34,250 bases of DNA from Flammeovirgaceae bacterium (GTDB lineage Bacteria > Bacteroidota > Bacteroidia > Cytophagales > Cyclobacteriaceae). The notes beneath the pieces are model-generated. The model did no database searches and was not told the DNA's origin. It worked only from the letters and a program-made list of their open reading frames with translations. A program made the translations under genes and the position numbers. The stretch's first letter is position 1, and each line of letters starts with the position of its first letter. The stretch spans positions 1 to 34,250 of the forward strand of contig JABMNK010000008.1 of NCBI GenBank assembly GCA_013204595.1. The letters run 5' to 3'. Below are positions 17,914 to 26,662 of the stretch, one piece after another.

Positions 17914-17966
17914 TTAAAGTGGTCTGATTTGCATTTCATCTATAAGTTCAAAAAACAGGCTTCTTC

Positions 17967-18977
17967 TTAATCGTTAATGTACTGAGTCAATGTTTTTTTC
18001 AGGAGGGTTTTCATGTGTACTCGATAAGTTTCTGGTGCCAATACTTCTACCTGATCTTTGAAAGAAAAAATAAGATTTTCTAATTCGAAATTGGGAATAA
18101 CTTCAATTGAAACAATGAGGCTTCCTTGATCATCTTCATTTATCTGTTTCTGAGAACCATGCAAGGGCTTTGTTTTGATGTAGTCAGCCATCATTGACGA
18201 AAATTTCAGGGTGATTTTAACCTCATTTTGGTTTGTGTCTTTCCTTATCCCTATCACATCTTCAAAGTACTCAGCAAAATCGAAACGTTCATTCAATTTA
18301 TAAGAAAGATCGTCTCGCACAATAAGTTCCTCTATACGATCTACTGCCAATGTCATTAATAGATCTCTTTTTTCATAATAACCCAAAACGTACCATCTAT
18401 TATCGAATTCCTTTAAAAAATAAGGATGAATCGTGTGAACTTTAATGTTTTCGGCACCAAAAATTTTGTAGCTGATTTGGACGACATTATGGCTAATTAT
18501 TGCCTTAAATAACAGACCGACATATTCTTTTCCTTTTAAGAATTCATTGGTTTCAAAAGCAATAATTCTTTTGTCAGAAACTTCTTGAAACGTGCCCAAC
18601 TCTAATTTTGACAACAATTCGTCGATCCACTCAAACCCCGGCAATCCTGAAAAACGATTAAGAATTAATACTGCATCTTTAATGTGTTCTATTTCACCTT
18701 GATTTAAAGGCTGATTTCCGAAGGAATAAAACTCATCAGAATATCTATAATACTTGGAATTACCCTCCCAAATAGTAACAATAGGCGCCTGAAACTCTAC
18801 TTGAAGATCTTTGATATCCTTATAAAAACTAGTTTTGCCAATCGGTTCTAAATTTCTGTAGGCCAACTCTTCATTAACTTCCTTTAGCAAATCTTTAAAG
18901 GAATATTTCTTTGATCTATTACGAATACATCGATCAATGACCTGATATCTAATTAGAGGTTTTTTATTATCCGGCAT
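17967..18977 (-). CDS. WYL-domain transcriptional regulator
   Basis: The 336-residue protein has an N-terminal winged helix (residues about 8-70, with K-T-S-F-Y-K-D-I-K-D-L as recognition helix region), a WYL domain (about 135-215, including F-D-N-R-W-Y-V-L-G-Y-Y) and a C-terminal WCX-like extension. WYL proteins bind nucleotides or nucleic-acid ligands and regulate varied genes, including stress and defence systems. Nothing nearby identifies its target. Its own upstream region has an exact -7 element and a strong inverted repeat, which suggests autoregulation. It converges with the M20 gene across 53 bp. Confidence 0.87.
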   Translation of the reverse strand: MPDNKKPLIRYQVIDRCIRNRSKKYSFKDLLKEVNEELAYRNLEPIGKTSFYKDIKDLQVEFQAPIVTIWEGNSKYYRYSDEFYSFGNQPLNQGEIEHIKDAVLILNRFSGLPGFEWIDELLSKLELGTFQEVSDKRIIAFETNEFLKGKEYVGLLFKAIISHNVVQISYKIFGAENIKVHTIHPYFLKEFDNRWYVLGYYEKRDLLMTLAVDRIEELIVRDDLSYKLNERFDFAEYFEDVIGIRKDTNQNEVKITLKFSSMMADYIKTKPLHGSQKQINEDDQGSLIVSIEVIPNFELENLIFSFKDQVEVLAPETYRVHMKTLLKKTLTQYIND

Positions 18978-18984
18978 TTTACCA

Positions 18985-18992
18985 CAAAGTTA
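18985..18992 (-). promoter_or_regulatory. -7 promoter element of the WYL regulator
   Basis: The minus strand reads TAACTTTG, an exact TAnnTTTG match, 7 bp from the start codon, implying a very short leader. A second exact match on the same strand, TATATTTG, lies at 19073-19080 and could give a longer transcript. Confidence 0.45.
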
Positions 18993-19002
18993 ATGAATGA
19001 TG

Positions 19003-19027
19003 AGTAGTTCGGTAAAACTGAACTACT
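19003..19027. promoter_or_regulatory. Inverted repeat, likely WYL operator
   Basis: AGTAGTTC (19003-19010) and GAACTACT (19020-19027) are exact reverse complements around a 9-bp centre that itself adds one G-C and one G-T pair. The dyad lies between the proximal -7 element and the expected -33 region of the WYL gene, the position expected for a repressor site. Confidence 0.55.
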
Positions 19028-19078
19028 TGTATTTATCATTGTATAGTAATGAAAAATTAATTAATAATAATTCAAATA

Positions 19079-19086
19079 TAAATTTG
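19079..19086 (+). promoter_or_regulatory. -7 promoter element facing the 72-codon ORF
   Basis: TAAATTTG is an exact TAnnTTTG match 63 bp before the ATG at 19150. It overlaps by two bases a minus-strand match (TATATTTG, 19073-19080), so the two would form a back-to-back pair. Confidence 0.4.
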
Positions 19087-19149
19087 GCAGTGTGTTTATT
19101 CAAGACGATAGTTTAAGCACTCAGATCCAATCCGTAAAAATCAAAAGTC

Positions 19150-19368
19150 ATGATACATCTTATAGAAAAAAAAATAACCTCAAATCAGGATCATCGCTAT
19201 TTCAATACCCACTACAAAGCAACCGCTCCTATAGAAAATCGATTTGATGTGAAAGATACCATTCTCAACACATCAATAAGCTGTGGTGATATACGCATAA
19301 ATCACAAAATCAAATCTGAGCAAATAAAAATTATCCGTGAAGCGCTCATCAATCCTTTTGATTTCTAA
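19150..19368 (+). CDS. Small hypothetical protein
   Basis: The 72-residue product is charged and soluble, with no membrane segment and no motif I recognise. Reasons to keep it are the exact -7 promoter element 63 bp upstream on the same strand, an ATG start, a position that fills an otherwise empty gap, and a lack of any overlap with another gene. It stops 54 bp before the converging NagB fusion gene. It is divergent from the WYL regulator and might be a target of it. It could still be a chance frame. Confidence 0.4.
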   Translation: MIHLIEKKITSNQDHRYFNTHYKATAPIENRFDVKDTILNTSISCGDIRINHKIKSEQIKIIREALINPFDF

Positions 19369-19422
19369 AAGCATAATCTGTCATTGATAACCATTAATCG
19401 TTAGAAAGAACATTGTCTTTAG

Positions 19423-21384
19423 TTAAAAAAAATACCTTTTAAAAGCTTCCATCGCTTCGTATTCTGCTAAGCCCAAACGGTGATAAGTTACTGCCGTTTC
19501 GCTATTTCTATCCGCAGCACGCTGCCAGAATTCTCTTTCATCACTACCTGGAAATACCGCGGAATCCTTTTGCGATTGGTGTTTAAATATGGCTTTCTTT
19601 TTCCGTAAAACCTCACTTGGACTTAAAGGGATTGACATTTCGATATCTTCTATCGACCATTCTTGCCATGCACCTCGATAGAGCCAAACCCAGCATTGAC
19701 TCATGAAAGTTTCCTTTTTAAGGATCTCCAATGACTTAAATATGGCATCTAAACATACGCGATGCGTACCGTGTGGATCTGAAAGATCCCCTGCGGCATA
19801 TATTTGATGTGGTTTTATTTTCTCAATAAGTTCAGAAATAATTTCAATATCTGGGGTACTGATTGGATTTTTCTCTATGGCCCCCGTTTCATAAAAAGGC
19901 ATGTTCAAAAAATGAATATTTTCATCTGGTATTCCTACATATCTGCAAGCAGATTTGGCCTCCCCCATACGAATAAGTCCTTTTATTTTCTGAACAATAG
20001 GTTCATCTATTTGTCCTGCTTTCTTTTGCCCTATGGCTTTAACAACCTCTTTGTAGATCGGGATAATTTCTCCAGACGTCTCAGTGTATTCCTTGTGTAG
20101 GTCGGCGTAAAAGTCCGCAAATCTGATTACTTCTTCATCAAACACAGCAATATTCCCGGAAGTCTGATAAGCAACGTGTACCTCATGTCCTTGATCAACC
20201 AATCTCAAAAAGGTTCCACCCATAGAAATCACGTCATCGTCTGGATGTGGACTGAAAATGATGATTCGTTTTTTGGTAGGACTCGCACGCTCTGGACGAT
20301 TGCTATCATCAACATTTGGTTTACCTCCTGGCCAACCAGTTATAGTGCGCTGCAATTTGTTGAAAATCTTGATATTTATATTATAAGCTGTGTCATTTTC
20401 AAGAATCAAATCCACCATTCCATGGTCAGAATAATCACGCGCCGTTAGCTTCAAAATAGGCTTATTCAACTTTAAACAAAGCCAAATAACAGCCTGCTTC
20501 ATTAATTCTGGCGTCCAGTCTACACTTCCCGAAATCCAAGGTTGTTTGATCCTAGATAATTCAGCACCCGCAGCTGCGTCCAAAACAAAAATCGTATTGA
20601 TATGAAACTGGAGATAACTCGCTGGTAAATTGTCTGATGGTGATTGTTCGATCGCTTGTGCAACAATTTTTGCCTTGCCCTCTCCCCAGGCCATAATGAT
20701 GATTCTCTTCGCTTTTAGAATTGTGCCTACTCCCATCGTGATGGCCTTCATTGGAACATTTTCTTCACCAAAAAAATCACTGGCTGCATCCGACTTTGTA
20801 ATATGGTCAAGATTGACCATCCTGGTCATCGACTGTAATGATGATCCTGGCTCATTAAATCCTATATGACCCGTGCGACCAATGCCTAATATTTGTATAT
20901 CTAAACCGCCATGTTTGGCGATTTTATCTTCATAATCGTCACAAAAAGTGCTGATATTTTTTTTATCGACAGTGCCATCTGGAATATGGATATTTTCGTT
21001 TTTTATGTCCACATGATCAAACAGCTGCTCATACATAAACTTCACATAACTTTGCAAAGCCATCGGATTCATCGGATAGTATTCATCAAGGTTGAAAGTA
21101 ACTACATTTTCAAAACTAAGTCCCTCCTCCTTATGTAATCTAATCAGTTCTTTATATACACTTTTGGGAGACGACCCCGTCGCTAAACCAAGAACGCAAT
21201 ATTCACCTATGGCTTGTTTTTCTTTAATTGCCTGAGCAATCTCATTGGCAATAGCTGCAGAGGCGGTACCCGAATCTACATACAATTCGGTATGAATCTT
21301 CTCTTTCTTAGTGAAAGGTGATGACTCCCAATGTTGCTTACCTAGATAGTTTGCCATAGTGTTCCAATTTGCATTCATAATCAT
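19423..21384 (-). CDS. nagB: Glucosamine-6-phosphate deaminase fused to a PIG-L domain
   Basis: The 653-residue protein has two parts. Residues about 30-290 are a NagB-type deaminase, which converts glucosamine-6-phosphate to fructose-6-phosphate and ammonia, with D100 (N-L-D-E-Y-Y), H173 and E178 (G-H-I-G-F-N-E-P-G). Residues about 370-640 are a PIG-L/LmbE deacetylase-like domain with H380-P-D-D-D and a later D-P-H-G-T-H motif that binds zinc in that family. Long NagB proteins of this kind are typical of Bacteroidota. Its ATG shares one base with the ROK kinase stop (TAATG), so the two are translationally coupled. A second ATG two codons later is possible. Confidence 0.92.
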   Translation of the reverse strand: MIMNANWNTMANYLGKQHWESSPFTKKEKIHTELYVDSGTASAAIANEIAQAIKEKQAIGEYCVLGLATGSSPKSVYKELIRLHKEEGLSFENVVTFNLDEYYPMNPMALQSYVKFMYEQLFDHVDIKNENIHIPDGTVDKKNISTFCDDYEDKIAKHGGLDIQILGIGRTGHIGFNEPGSSLQSMTRMVNLDHITKSDAASDFFGEENVPMKAITMGVGTILKAKRIIIMAWGEGKAKIVAQAIEQSPSDNLPASYLQFHINTIFVLDAAAGAELSRIKQPWISGSVDWTPELMKQAVIWLCLKLNKPILKLTARDYSDHGMVDLILENDTAYNINIKIFNKLQRTITGWPGGKPNVDDSNRPERASPTKKRIIIFSPHPDDDVISMGGTFLRLVDQGHEVHVAYQTSGNIAVFDEEVIRFADFYADLHKEYTETSGEIIPIYKEVVKAIGQKKAGQIDEPIVQKIKGLIRMGEAKSACRYVGIPDENIHFLNMPFYETGAIEKNPISTPDIEIISELIEKIKPHQIYAAGDLSDPHGTHRVCLDAIFKSLEILKKETFMSQCWVWLYRGAWQEWSIEDIEMSIPLSPSEVLRKKKAIFKHQSQKDSAVFPGSDEREFWQRAADRNSETAVTYHRLGLAEYEAMEAFKRYFF

Positions 21385-22376
21385 TAATTATTAGTAGTAT
21401 CATAAGTATTCCAAATCAAAGAAGCAGCTCCCAAAACAGCTCCCTCACTCTCACCAAATACTGATTGCTCAATAGGGATAGCTTCTGGATAAACGTTCAA
21501 TAAAGATTGATTAAAAGCTTCGATCGTTGGCCCAAATAGCAAGGACCCAGCATTGGTAACCCCTCCAGTTAAAAATATAATTTCGGGATTGAAAAGAACA
21601 ACAAAATTGGCCAAGGCAGCGCCTAGCATCGTTCCTGCGAGATGAAATGCTTCTATGGCAATTTGATTACCCTTTGACGCTAATTCAGCTATTACTTTCG
21701 TGTCCAGTTCATTTATCTTTATGTCTTTAAACACATCTTCAGAACCATATTTTTGCGCCATTAGCATCATGATCGAGCGTTTAATACCATTTGCTGAACT
21801 ATAGGTCTCCAAACAACCTTGCCTTCCGCAATGACAACTCCTACCTAATGGCTCAACGATTAGATGCCCCACTTCTCCCGCAAATCCATCTCTTCCATTT
21901 AATAGCATGCCATTGCAACAGATCCCTGAACCAACCCCTGTCCCTAAGGTAACCACCACAAAATGTTCATACTTAATCTTCCCGAAATATTGATGGGCCA
22001 ATACCATCAAATTAGCGTCGTTGGTGATCGCTACAGGAACCTGAAAACGATTTTTCAAAAAATGAGTAACCGCCAATGGCCCCTCCCAATTGAGATTAGC
22101 CGCGTTCTCTATCATCTCGGATTTCAAATTAACGCTTGGCGCACCTATCCCAATACCCAAAATTTTATGACCTGCCTTAAAAAAGAAATCAACCTCTAGC
22201 GCTAAAGCTTCCAAAAATAAATTTGCCGAAAAAAACAAAGGGGTATCAATTCTCGAATCTGAAACAATTTCCCCTAGGGTATTGACTAGACCAATTCTCG
22301 TATTCGTGCCTCCAATATCGATTCCTATAACAAAAGAATTAATCAAACTATGATTCTGAAAAGTTGAGGCAGACAT
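21384..22376 (-). CDS. ROK-family sugar kinase
   Basis: The 330-residue protein has the ATP-binding D20-I-G-G-T-N-T-R start, the catalytic Asp in I-T-N-D120, and the ROK zinc site H171 plus C181-x-C183-G-x-x-G-C188-L-E. It should phosphorylate glucose, N-acetylglucosamine or a related hexose in the cytoplasm. No helix-turn-helix precedes the kinase fold, so it is an enzyme rather than a NagC-type repressor. Coupling to nagB makes an amino sugar the likely substrate. NagA, the usual deacetylase, is absent from the window. Confidence 0.9.
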   Translation of the reverse strand: MSASTFQNHSLINSFVIGIDIGGTNTRIGLVNTLGEIVSDSRIDTPLFFSANLFLEALALEVDFFFKAGHKILGIGIGAPSVNLKSEMIENAANLNWEGPLAVTHFLKNRFQVPVAITNDANLMVLAHQYFGKIKYEHFVVVTLGTGVGSGICCNGMLLNGRDGFAGEVGHLIVEPLGRSCHCGRQGCLETYSSANGIKRSIMMLMAQKYGSEDVFKDIKINELDTKVIAELASKGNQIAIEAFHLAGTMLGAALANFVVLFNPEIIFLTGGVTNAGSLLFGPTIEAFNQSLLNVYPEAIPIEQSVFGESEGAVLGAASLIWNTYDTTNN

Positions 22377-22504
22377 CTTATATTATAATTTCAATAACTA
22401 TTAGCTTAGAAAAACATAATTAGCTAAATAAACATAAAAAGAAGCCAATTTAATTATCAAATAAATAAATATTATACTAATGAGTTATTATCATATACAT
22501 AATG

Positions 22505-22512
22505 CATATTTG
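22505..22512 (+). promoter_or_regulatory. Candidate -7 element of the LytTR regulator
   Basis: CATATTTG differs from TAnnTTTG only at the first base and lies 38 bp ahead of the LytTR gene. The same octamer lies ahead of thrS and infC on the other strand. Confidence 0.35.
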
Positions 22513-22550
22513 TATTTTATCTATTAATAAAGCATTTATATATACAGATT

Positions 22551-23297
22551 ATGTCAAATTGCATTGTTTACGGGGCCGACCTTGAAAAAACCGTACCATT
22601 GGCTGAATTAGTAACCCAATATGCTGATTTTAAGCTATTGCCCCAGGTCAGAGAATTCAAAACACTCCTAAATGTAATTAACTCAACCGCCATTGACCTA
22701 CTATTCATATTTGATGATATTGACCCCATTTCGCCTTTTGATATACTCCCACTACTACAGAAAGAAACAGCTGTAGTCGTAATCTCTGAAACAGAAAAAT
22801 TAGCCTTTCGATGCTTCGAACAGACACAAATCATAGATTATCTACTCGCACCAATTACCACTAAAAGATTCCTAATAACACTCAGTAGGTACCATCGAGA
22901 TCTTAAATCTCAATCTCAGTATCCCGAGAATCACAAAGAACAATCGTACTTATTTGTCAATACAAACAAGAAAAACAAGAGAATCAATTTTAGAGACATT
23001 CTATTTATTGAAAGTTTAAAAGACTACGTAACGATCAAAACCACTTATTATGATTACATCGTCCACTCAAATCTACTGAATTTCACCAATCTATTACCTA
23101 AGCATGATTTTATAAGAATTCATAAAAGATTTACTGTTGCGAAAAATCAAATTCAATCAATTTCAAGTACCGTAATAGAAATTGGAGCCCATGTCCTTCC
23201 CATTGGCAGAACATATAAAAACAGGGTATTACAACTTGTTACTGGTGAATTCTCACAAGAAAACCCCAACGATATCAATGAAAGCGAAACGGACTGA
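22551..23297 (+). CDS. LytTR regulator with degenerate receiver domain
   Basis: Residues about 135-240 form a LytTR DNA-binding domain (F-R-D-I-L-F-I-E-S-L-K-D-Y-V and F-I-R-I-H-K-R-F, then L-P-I-G-R-T-Y-K-N). Residues 1-115 have the layout of a response regulator receiver, with an Asp at 55 or 56 after the third strand, but the acidic pair near the N-terminus is missing (V-Y-G-A-D) and the conserved Lys is Ala (L-L-A100-P). It therefore probably does not work through standard phosphorylation. No histidine kinase is adjacent. A strong bidirectional terminator follows 33 bp after the stop. Confidence 0.85.
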   Translation: MSNCIVYGADLEKTVPLAELVTQYADFKLLPQVREFKTLLNVINSTAIDLLFIFDDIDPISPFDILPLLQKETAVVVISETEKLAFRCFEQTQIIDYLLAPITTKRFLITLSRYHRDLKSQSQYPENHKEQSYLFVNTNKKNKRINFRDILFIESLKDYVTIKTTYYDYIVHSNLLNFTNLLPKHDFIRIHKRFTVAKNQIQSISSTVIEIGAHVLPIGRTYKNRVLQLVTGEFSQENPNDINESETD

Positions 23298-23329
23298 ATG
23301 TCCCTACCATAGTCTGGATTTTTAAATAA

Positions 23330-23364
23330 AAAAAACCGTTCAGCGCTATGCTGAACGGTTTTTT
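23330..23364. terminator. Bidirectional intrinsic terminator
   Basis: Arms at 23330-23344 and 23350-23364 form a perfect 15-bp stem (A-tract, CCGTTCAGC, loop GCTAT, GCTGAACGG, T-tract). It sits between the converging LytTR and rplT genes and can stop transcription from both. Confidence 0.9.
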
Positions 23365-23380
23365 CTTGAATGATTAAATA

Positions 23381-23725
23381 TTACTTTTTGGCCGCATCCA
23401 CGATTGCCTTAAAAGCATCCTGATGATTCATAGCCAAGTCGGCCAAAACCTTTCGATTGATGTCAATACTTTTGGCCTTGAGAAGGCCCATGAATTTTGA
23501 ATAACTCAATTCATATTGACGCACACCCGCGTTGATACGCTGTATCCAAAGTGCTCTAAACTCTCTCTTTTTAACTTTTCTGTCTCGGTACGCATATTGC
23601 CAGCCCTTCTCTATGGCATTCTTGGCAACAGTCCAGACATTCTTTCTTCTGCCAAAATATCCTTTGGCATGCTTCATCATTTTTGTTCTTCGCGCCTTTG
23701 ACGCAACATGATTTACTGATCTCAT
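23381..23725 (-). CDS. rplT: Large-subunit ribosomal protein L20
   Basis: The 114-residue basic protein starts [13 protein letters not shown] and contains G-Y-F-G-R-R-K and W-I-Q-R-I-N-A, all diagnostic of bacterial L20. L20 binds 23S rRNA early in large-subunit assembly. Length is normal. It is last in the thrS-infC-rpmI-rplT cluster, 71 bp after rpmI, and is followed by the bidirectional terminator. L20 represses this operon in several bacteria, but I did not identify an L20 mimic site here. Confidence 0.97.
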   Translation of the reverse strand: MRSVNHVASKARRTKMMKHAKGYFGRRKNVWTVAKNAIEKGWQYAYRDRKVKKREFRALWIQRINAGVRQYELSYSKFMGLLKAKSIDINRKVLADLAMNHQDAFKAIVDAAKK

Positions 23726-23796
23726 TACTGTTTGTTTTTAACAATTGGCGGCAAAATGCACTTAAAACCAATCATCGGGTGATAAATTATAACCAA

Positions 23797-23991
23797 TCAA
23801 ATATGCAACATCAACTTGACGTTGTGCTGATCTGATTTATGAACCAAGCCTGCTTGCGTAAGATTACGTTTTTGCTTGGTTTCCATTTTTGTCAAAATAT
23901 GACTTTTGTATGCGTGCTTTCGTTTGATTTTACCTGACCCAGTCAACTTAAATCTCTTTTTTGCACTCGAATTTGTTTTAACTTTTGGCAT
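23797..23991 (-). CDS. rpmI: Large-subunit ribosomal protein L35
   Basis: The 64-residue protein has the L35 features [14 protein letters not shown] at the start and [16 protein letters not shown] in the middle. It is a small basic component of the 50S subunit. It begins 11 bp after infC and precedes rplT, the standard order. Confidence 0.97.
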   Translation of the reverse strand: MPKVKTNSSAKKRFKLTGSGKIKRKHAYKSHILTKMETKQKRNLTQAGLVHKSDQHNVKLMLHI

Positions 23992-24002
23992 TATTATTTT
24001 AT

Positions 24003-24551
24003 TTACTTCTGCTTTGGTGACAACATTAAAAACATTCTTTTACCTTCCAATTTAGGAAACTGCTCAACCTTAGCAGATTCTTCAAGAGATTGAGCAAACT
24101 TCAATAAGAGAATTTCCCCTCTTTCCTTAAATACAATGGTTCTTCCTACAAAATGGACATAAGCCTTGACCTTAGAACCTTCATTTAAAAACTTTCTCGC
24201 ATGATTAAGTTTAAACCCAAAGTCATGATCATCGGTATTAGGACCAAATCTTATTTCCTTTACAACTGTCTTTTGCGCTTTAGACTTTATTTCCTTTTGC
24301 TTTTTCTTCTGCTCATACTTAAATTTTGAGTAGTCAGTTATTTTACAAACGGGTGGTTCTGCCTTCGGGGAAATTTCAACCAAATCTAACCCTTGCTCTT
24401 TTGCTAAATTTAAAGCAATACTCAGGGGATAAACATCCACTTTTACATTTTCTCCTACCACTCGAACCAACGCAGCTAGAATTTTTTCGTTTACCTTATA
24501 GGGCTCTTCAGCGCGACCTCTAAAAGGTCTTTTTACTCCTTGTTTGCTAAT
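24003..24551 (-). CDS. infC: Translation initiation factor IF-3, probable AUU start
   Basis: IF-3 binds the 30S subunit and checks start-codon and initiator-tRNA pairing. The protein contains [32 protein letters not shown] and K-E-I-R-F-G-P, covering both IF-3 domains. The only ATG, GTG or TTG in frame near the front is a TTG at 24470, which would delete the conserved N-terminal segment. Reading upstream, the frame stays open and an ATT at 24551 gives [13 protein letters not shown] before E-E-P-Y, a normal 182-residue IF-3. AUU is the known, autoregulatory start of infC in E. coli. I chose it on that basis. Confidence 0.88.
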   Translation of the reverse strand: MSKQGVKRPFRGRAEEPYKVNEKILAALVRVVGENVKVDVYPLSIALNLAKEQGLDLVEISPKAEPPVCKITDYSKFKYEQKKKQKEIKSKAQKTVVKEIRFGPNTDDHDFGFKLNHARKFLNEGSKVKAYVHFVGRTIVFKERGEILLLKFAQSLEESAKVEQFPKLEGKRMFLMLSPKQK

Positions 24552-24591
24552 TGCTTTGTTTTTACTTGTTAAACCATAAAAAAATGAGACG

Positions 24592-24599
24592 CAAATATG
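24592..24599 (-). promoter_or_regulatory. infC: Candidate -7 element of infC
   Basis: The minus strand reads CATATTTG, one base off TAnnTTTG, about 41 bp upstream of the proposed ATT start and after the thrS-end hairpin. It could give infC-rpmI-rplT its own transcript. Confidence 0.35.
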
Positions 24600-24684
24600 A
24601 TCAAATTAAAAATGTATTAAAAAACTTAATTCCAAAAAAGGACAAAGTTTTAAAGAAATTTAATCAATAACGCACAAATCACGT

Positions 24685-24713
24685 CAAAAATCTTCTTTGT
24701 CTGACACAAAGAA
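24685..24713 (-). terminator. Intrinsic terminator-like hairpin after thrS
   Basis: Arms TTCTTTGT (24693-24700) and ACAAAGAA (24706-24713) pair around a 5-nt loop, and on the minus strand the stem is followed by GATTTTTG. It begins 5 bp after the thrS stop, so it may partly stop thrS transcription before infC. The stem is AT-rich, so read-through is likely. Confidence 0.45.
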
Positions 24714-24718
24714 CCTTA

Positions 24719-26662
24719 TTATAAATCACGAAATGCTTCCTTCTGAAAAGTTTCTAGAAAATCTATCAGACTTAAAGTACCCAAATCCCCTTTGCCATGA
24801 GCCCTTATCGAGATTTTTTCTTCCGATTGCTCCTTCTCTCCAACGATTAACATAAAAGGAATTTTTTTAACCTCAGCATCCCTTATTTTCTTTCCGATTT
24901 TCTCATCTCTATGATCAATAAATCCTCTAATATCTTTTTCTTGTAAATCCAAAAATAACTGTTGCGCATAATCGTGATACTTTTCAGAAATAGGTAAAAT
25001 AGCCACCTGATCTGGCGCCAACCACAGAGGGAAATTACCTGCCGTATTCTCAATGAGAATCGCTATGAATCGCTCTAGAGAACCGAATGGTGCCCTATGA
25101 ATCATAACTGGTCGATGCTTTAAATTATCTGAGCCAACATATTCTAATTCAAAGCGTTGGGGTAAATTATAATCTACTTGTATGGTACCCAATTGCCATT
25201 TTCTTCCAATGGCATCCCTCACCATAAAGTCAAGTTTAGGCCCGTAAAAAGCAGCTTCTCCAGTTTCTACAACTGTTTTTAATCCCTTCTCTGCCGCAAC
25301 TTCTTGAATCTCAGATTCAGCCCTATTCCAATCTGCATCAGAACCAATGTACTTCTGAGGATTCTCCGGATCACGTAGGGACACTTGCACCGTGAATTCC
25401 GGAAACCCAAGGGCTTTGAGCACATATAGCGTAAGGTCAATTACTTTCGCAAATTCTTCTTTGACTTGATCTGGTCTGCAAAAAATATGTGCGTCATCTT
25501 GGGTAAATCCTCTTACGCGCGTCAAACCATGCAATTCGCCACTCTGTTCATAACGGTAAACAGTTCCAAATTCAGCATATCGAACGGGTAACTCTTTATA
25601 TGAACGTGGTTGGGATTTGTAAATCTCACAATGATGAGGACAATTCATAGGTTTCAATAAGAATTCTTCATCCGCTGCAGGTGTCCTAATAGGCTGAAAA
25701 GAATCTTGGCCGTACTTCTCATAATGCCCTGAGGTAACATAAAGCTCTTTACTACCAATATGAGGGGTAACAACTGGATCATAGCCGGCCTTAACCTGTG
25801 CTTTGCGTAGAAAATTCTCGAGCCTTTCTCTTAATATTGCACCTTTGGGCAACCAAAGAGGCAACCCTTTACCTACTTTCTTTGAAAAAGTAAATAAACC
25901 CAATTCTTGACCAATCTTGCGATGATCTCTCCTTTTTGCTTCTTCCAGTAATTCCAAATACTCAGACAAATCCTTTTGCTTGAGAAAAGAAATCCCATAA
26001 AGCCTTGTCAATTGTTTTCGCTTCTCATCTCCCCTCCAATAAGCACCTGCGATATTTAAAATTTTTATGGCCTTGATAAATCCAGTATTTGGAATGTGTG
26101 GACCTCGGCAGAGGTCTGTGAAATTCCCTTGGGAATAAAAGGTGATGGTGCCGTCAGCTAAACCATCAATAAGTTCCAATTTGTATTCATCTCCTTTTCG
26201 TTGAAAATATTCTATTGCAGCCGTTTTGGAGATATCTGCCCTTTTAAAATCATTTTTTTGACGCGCCAATTCTAACATTTTATTTTCGATCAGTACCAAC
26301 TGATCTCCATCAAATGGACGATCACCGAAATCAACATCATAATAAAATCCAGCGTCAATGGCAGGCCCAATCCCCAATTTGACACCTGGGTATAAGGCTT
26401 CCAACGCTTCTGCCATCAGGTGAGCAGAGGAATGCCACATGGTTGACTTGCCATCTTGGTCATTCCATGTAAGTAATTCTAGCGTGGCATCAGCATCAAT
26501 GATCCTGGTAGCATCAACAACCTGATCGTTTACTCTAGCCGCTAAAACATTTCGCGCCAATCCTTCACTAATTTCCCGCGCTACATCAATCGCCGTTATT
26601 GGTCCAATGTAACTCTTCAAACTCCCATCGGGCAAGGTTATTTTTACCGATTTTGAACTCAT
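24719..26662 (-). CDS. thrS: Threonyl-tRNA synthetase
   Basis: The 647-residue enzyme charges tRNA-Thr. An N-terminal TGS domain (I-T-L-P-D-G-S near residue 7) is followed by the editing domain ([11 protein letters not shown]), the class II catalytic core with [24 protein letters not shown] and [11 protein letters not shown], and the anticodon-binding domain (Q-V-A-I-L-P-I-S onward). I chose the ATG at 26662 over a TTG two codons upstream. It heads the thrS-infC-rpmI-rplT cluster, with 167 bp and a hairpin before infC. Confidence 0.97.
   Translation of the reverse strand: MSSKSVKITLPDGSLKSYIGPITAIDVAREISEGLARNVLAARVNDQVVDATRIIDADATLELLTWNDQDGKSTMWHSSAHLMAEALEALYPGVKLGIGPAIDAGFYYDVDFGDRPFDGDQLVLIENKMLELARQKNDFKRADISKTAAIEYFQRKGDEYKLELIDGLADGTITFYSQGNFTDLCRGPHIPNTGFIKAIKILNIAGAYWRGDEKRKQLTRLYGISFLKQKDLSEYLELLEEAKRRDHRKIGQELGLFTFSKKVGKGLPLWLPKGAILRERLENFLRKAQVKAGYDPVVTPHIGSKELYVTSGHYEKYGQDSFQPIRTPAADEEFLLKPMNCPHHCEIYKSQPRSYKELPVRYAEFGTVYRYEQSGELHGLTRVRGFTQDDAHIFCRPDQVKEEFAKVIDLTLYVLKALGFPEFTVQVSLRDPENPQKYIGSDADWNRAESEIQEVAAEKGLKTVVETGEAAFYGPKLDFMVRDAIGRKWQLGTIQVDYNLPQRFELEYVGSDNLKHRPVMIHRAPFGSLERFIAILIENTAGNFPLWLAPDQVAILPISEKYHDYAQQLFLDLQEKDIRGFIDHRDEKIGKKIRDAEVKKIPFMLIVGEKEQSEEKISIRAHGKGDLGTLSLIDFLETFQKEAFRDL

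Noticed and set aside
19804-20869. Several plus-strand frames inside the NagB/PIG-L gene
   Set aside because: They are shadows of a strongly conserved minus-strand gene.
24003-24470. infC starting at the TTG at 24470
   Set aside because: It would remove the conserved N-terminal [10 protein letters not shown] segment of IF-3 that is encoded in frame just upstream.
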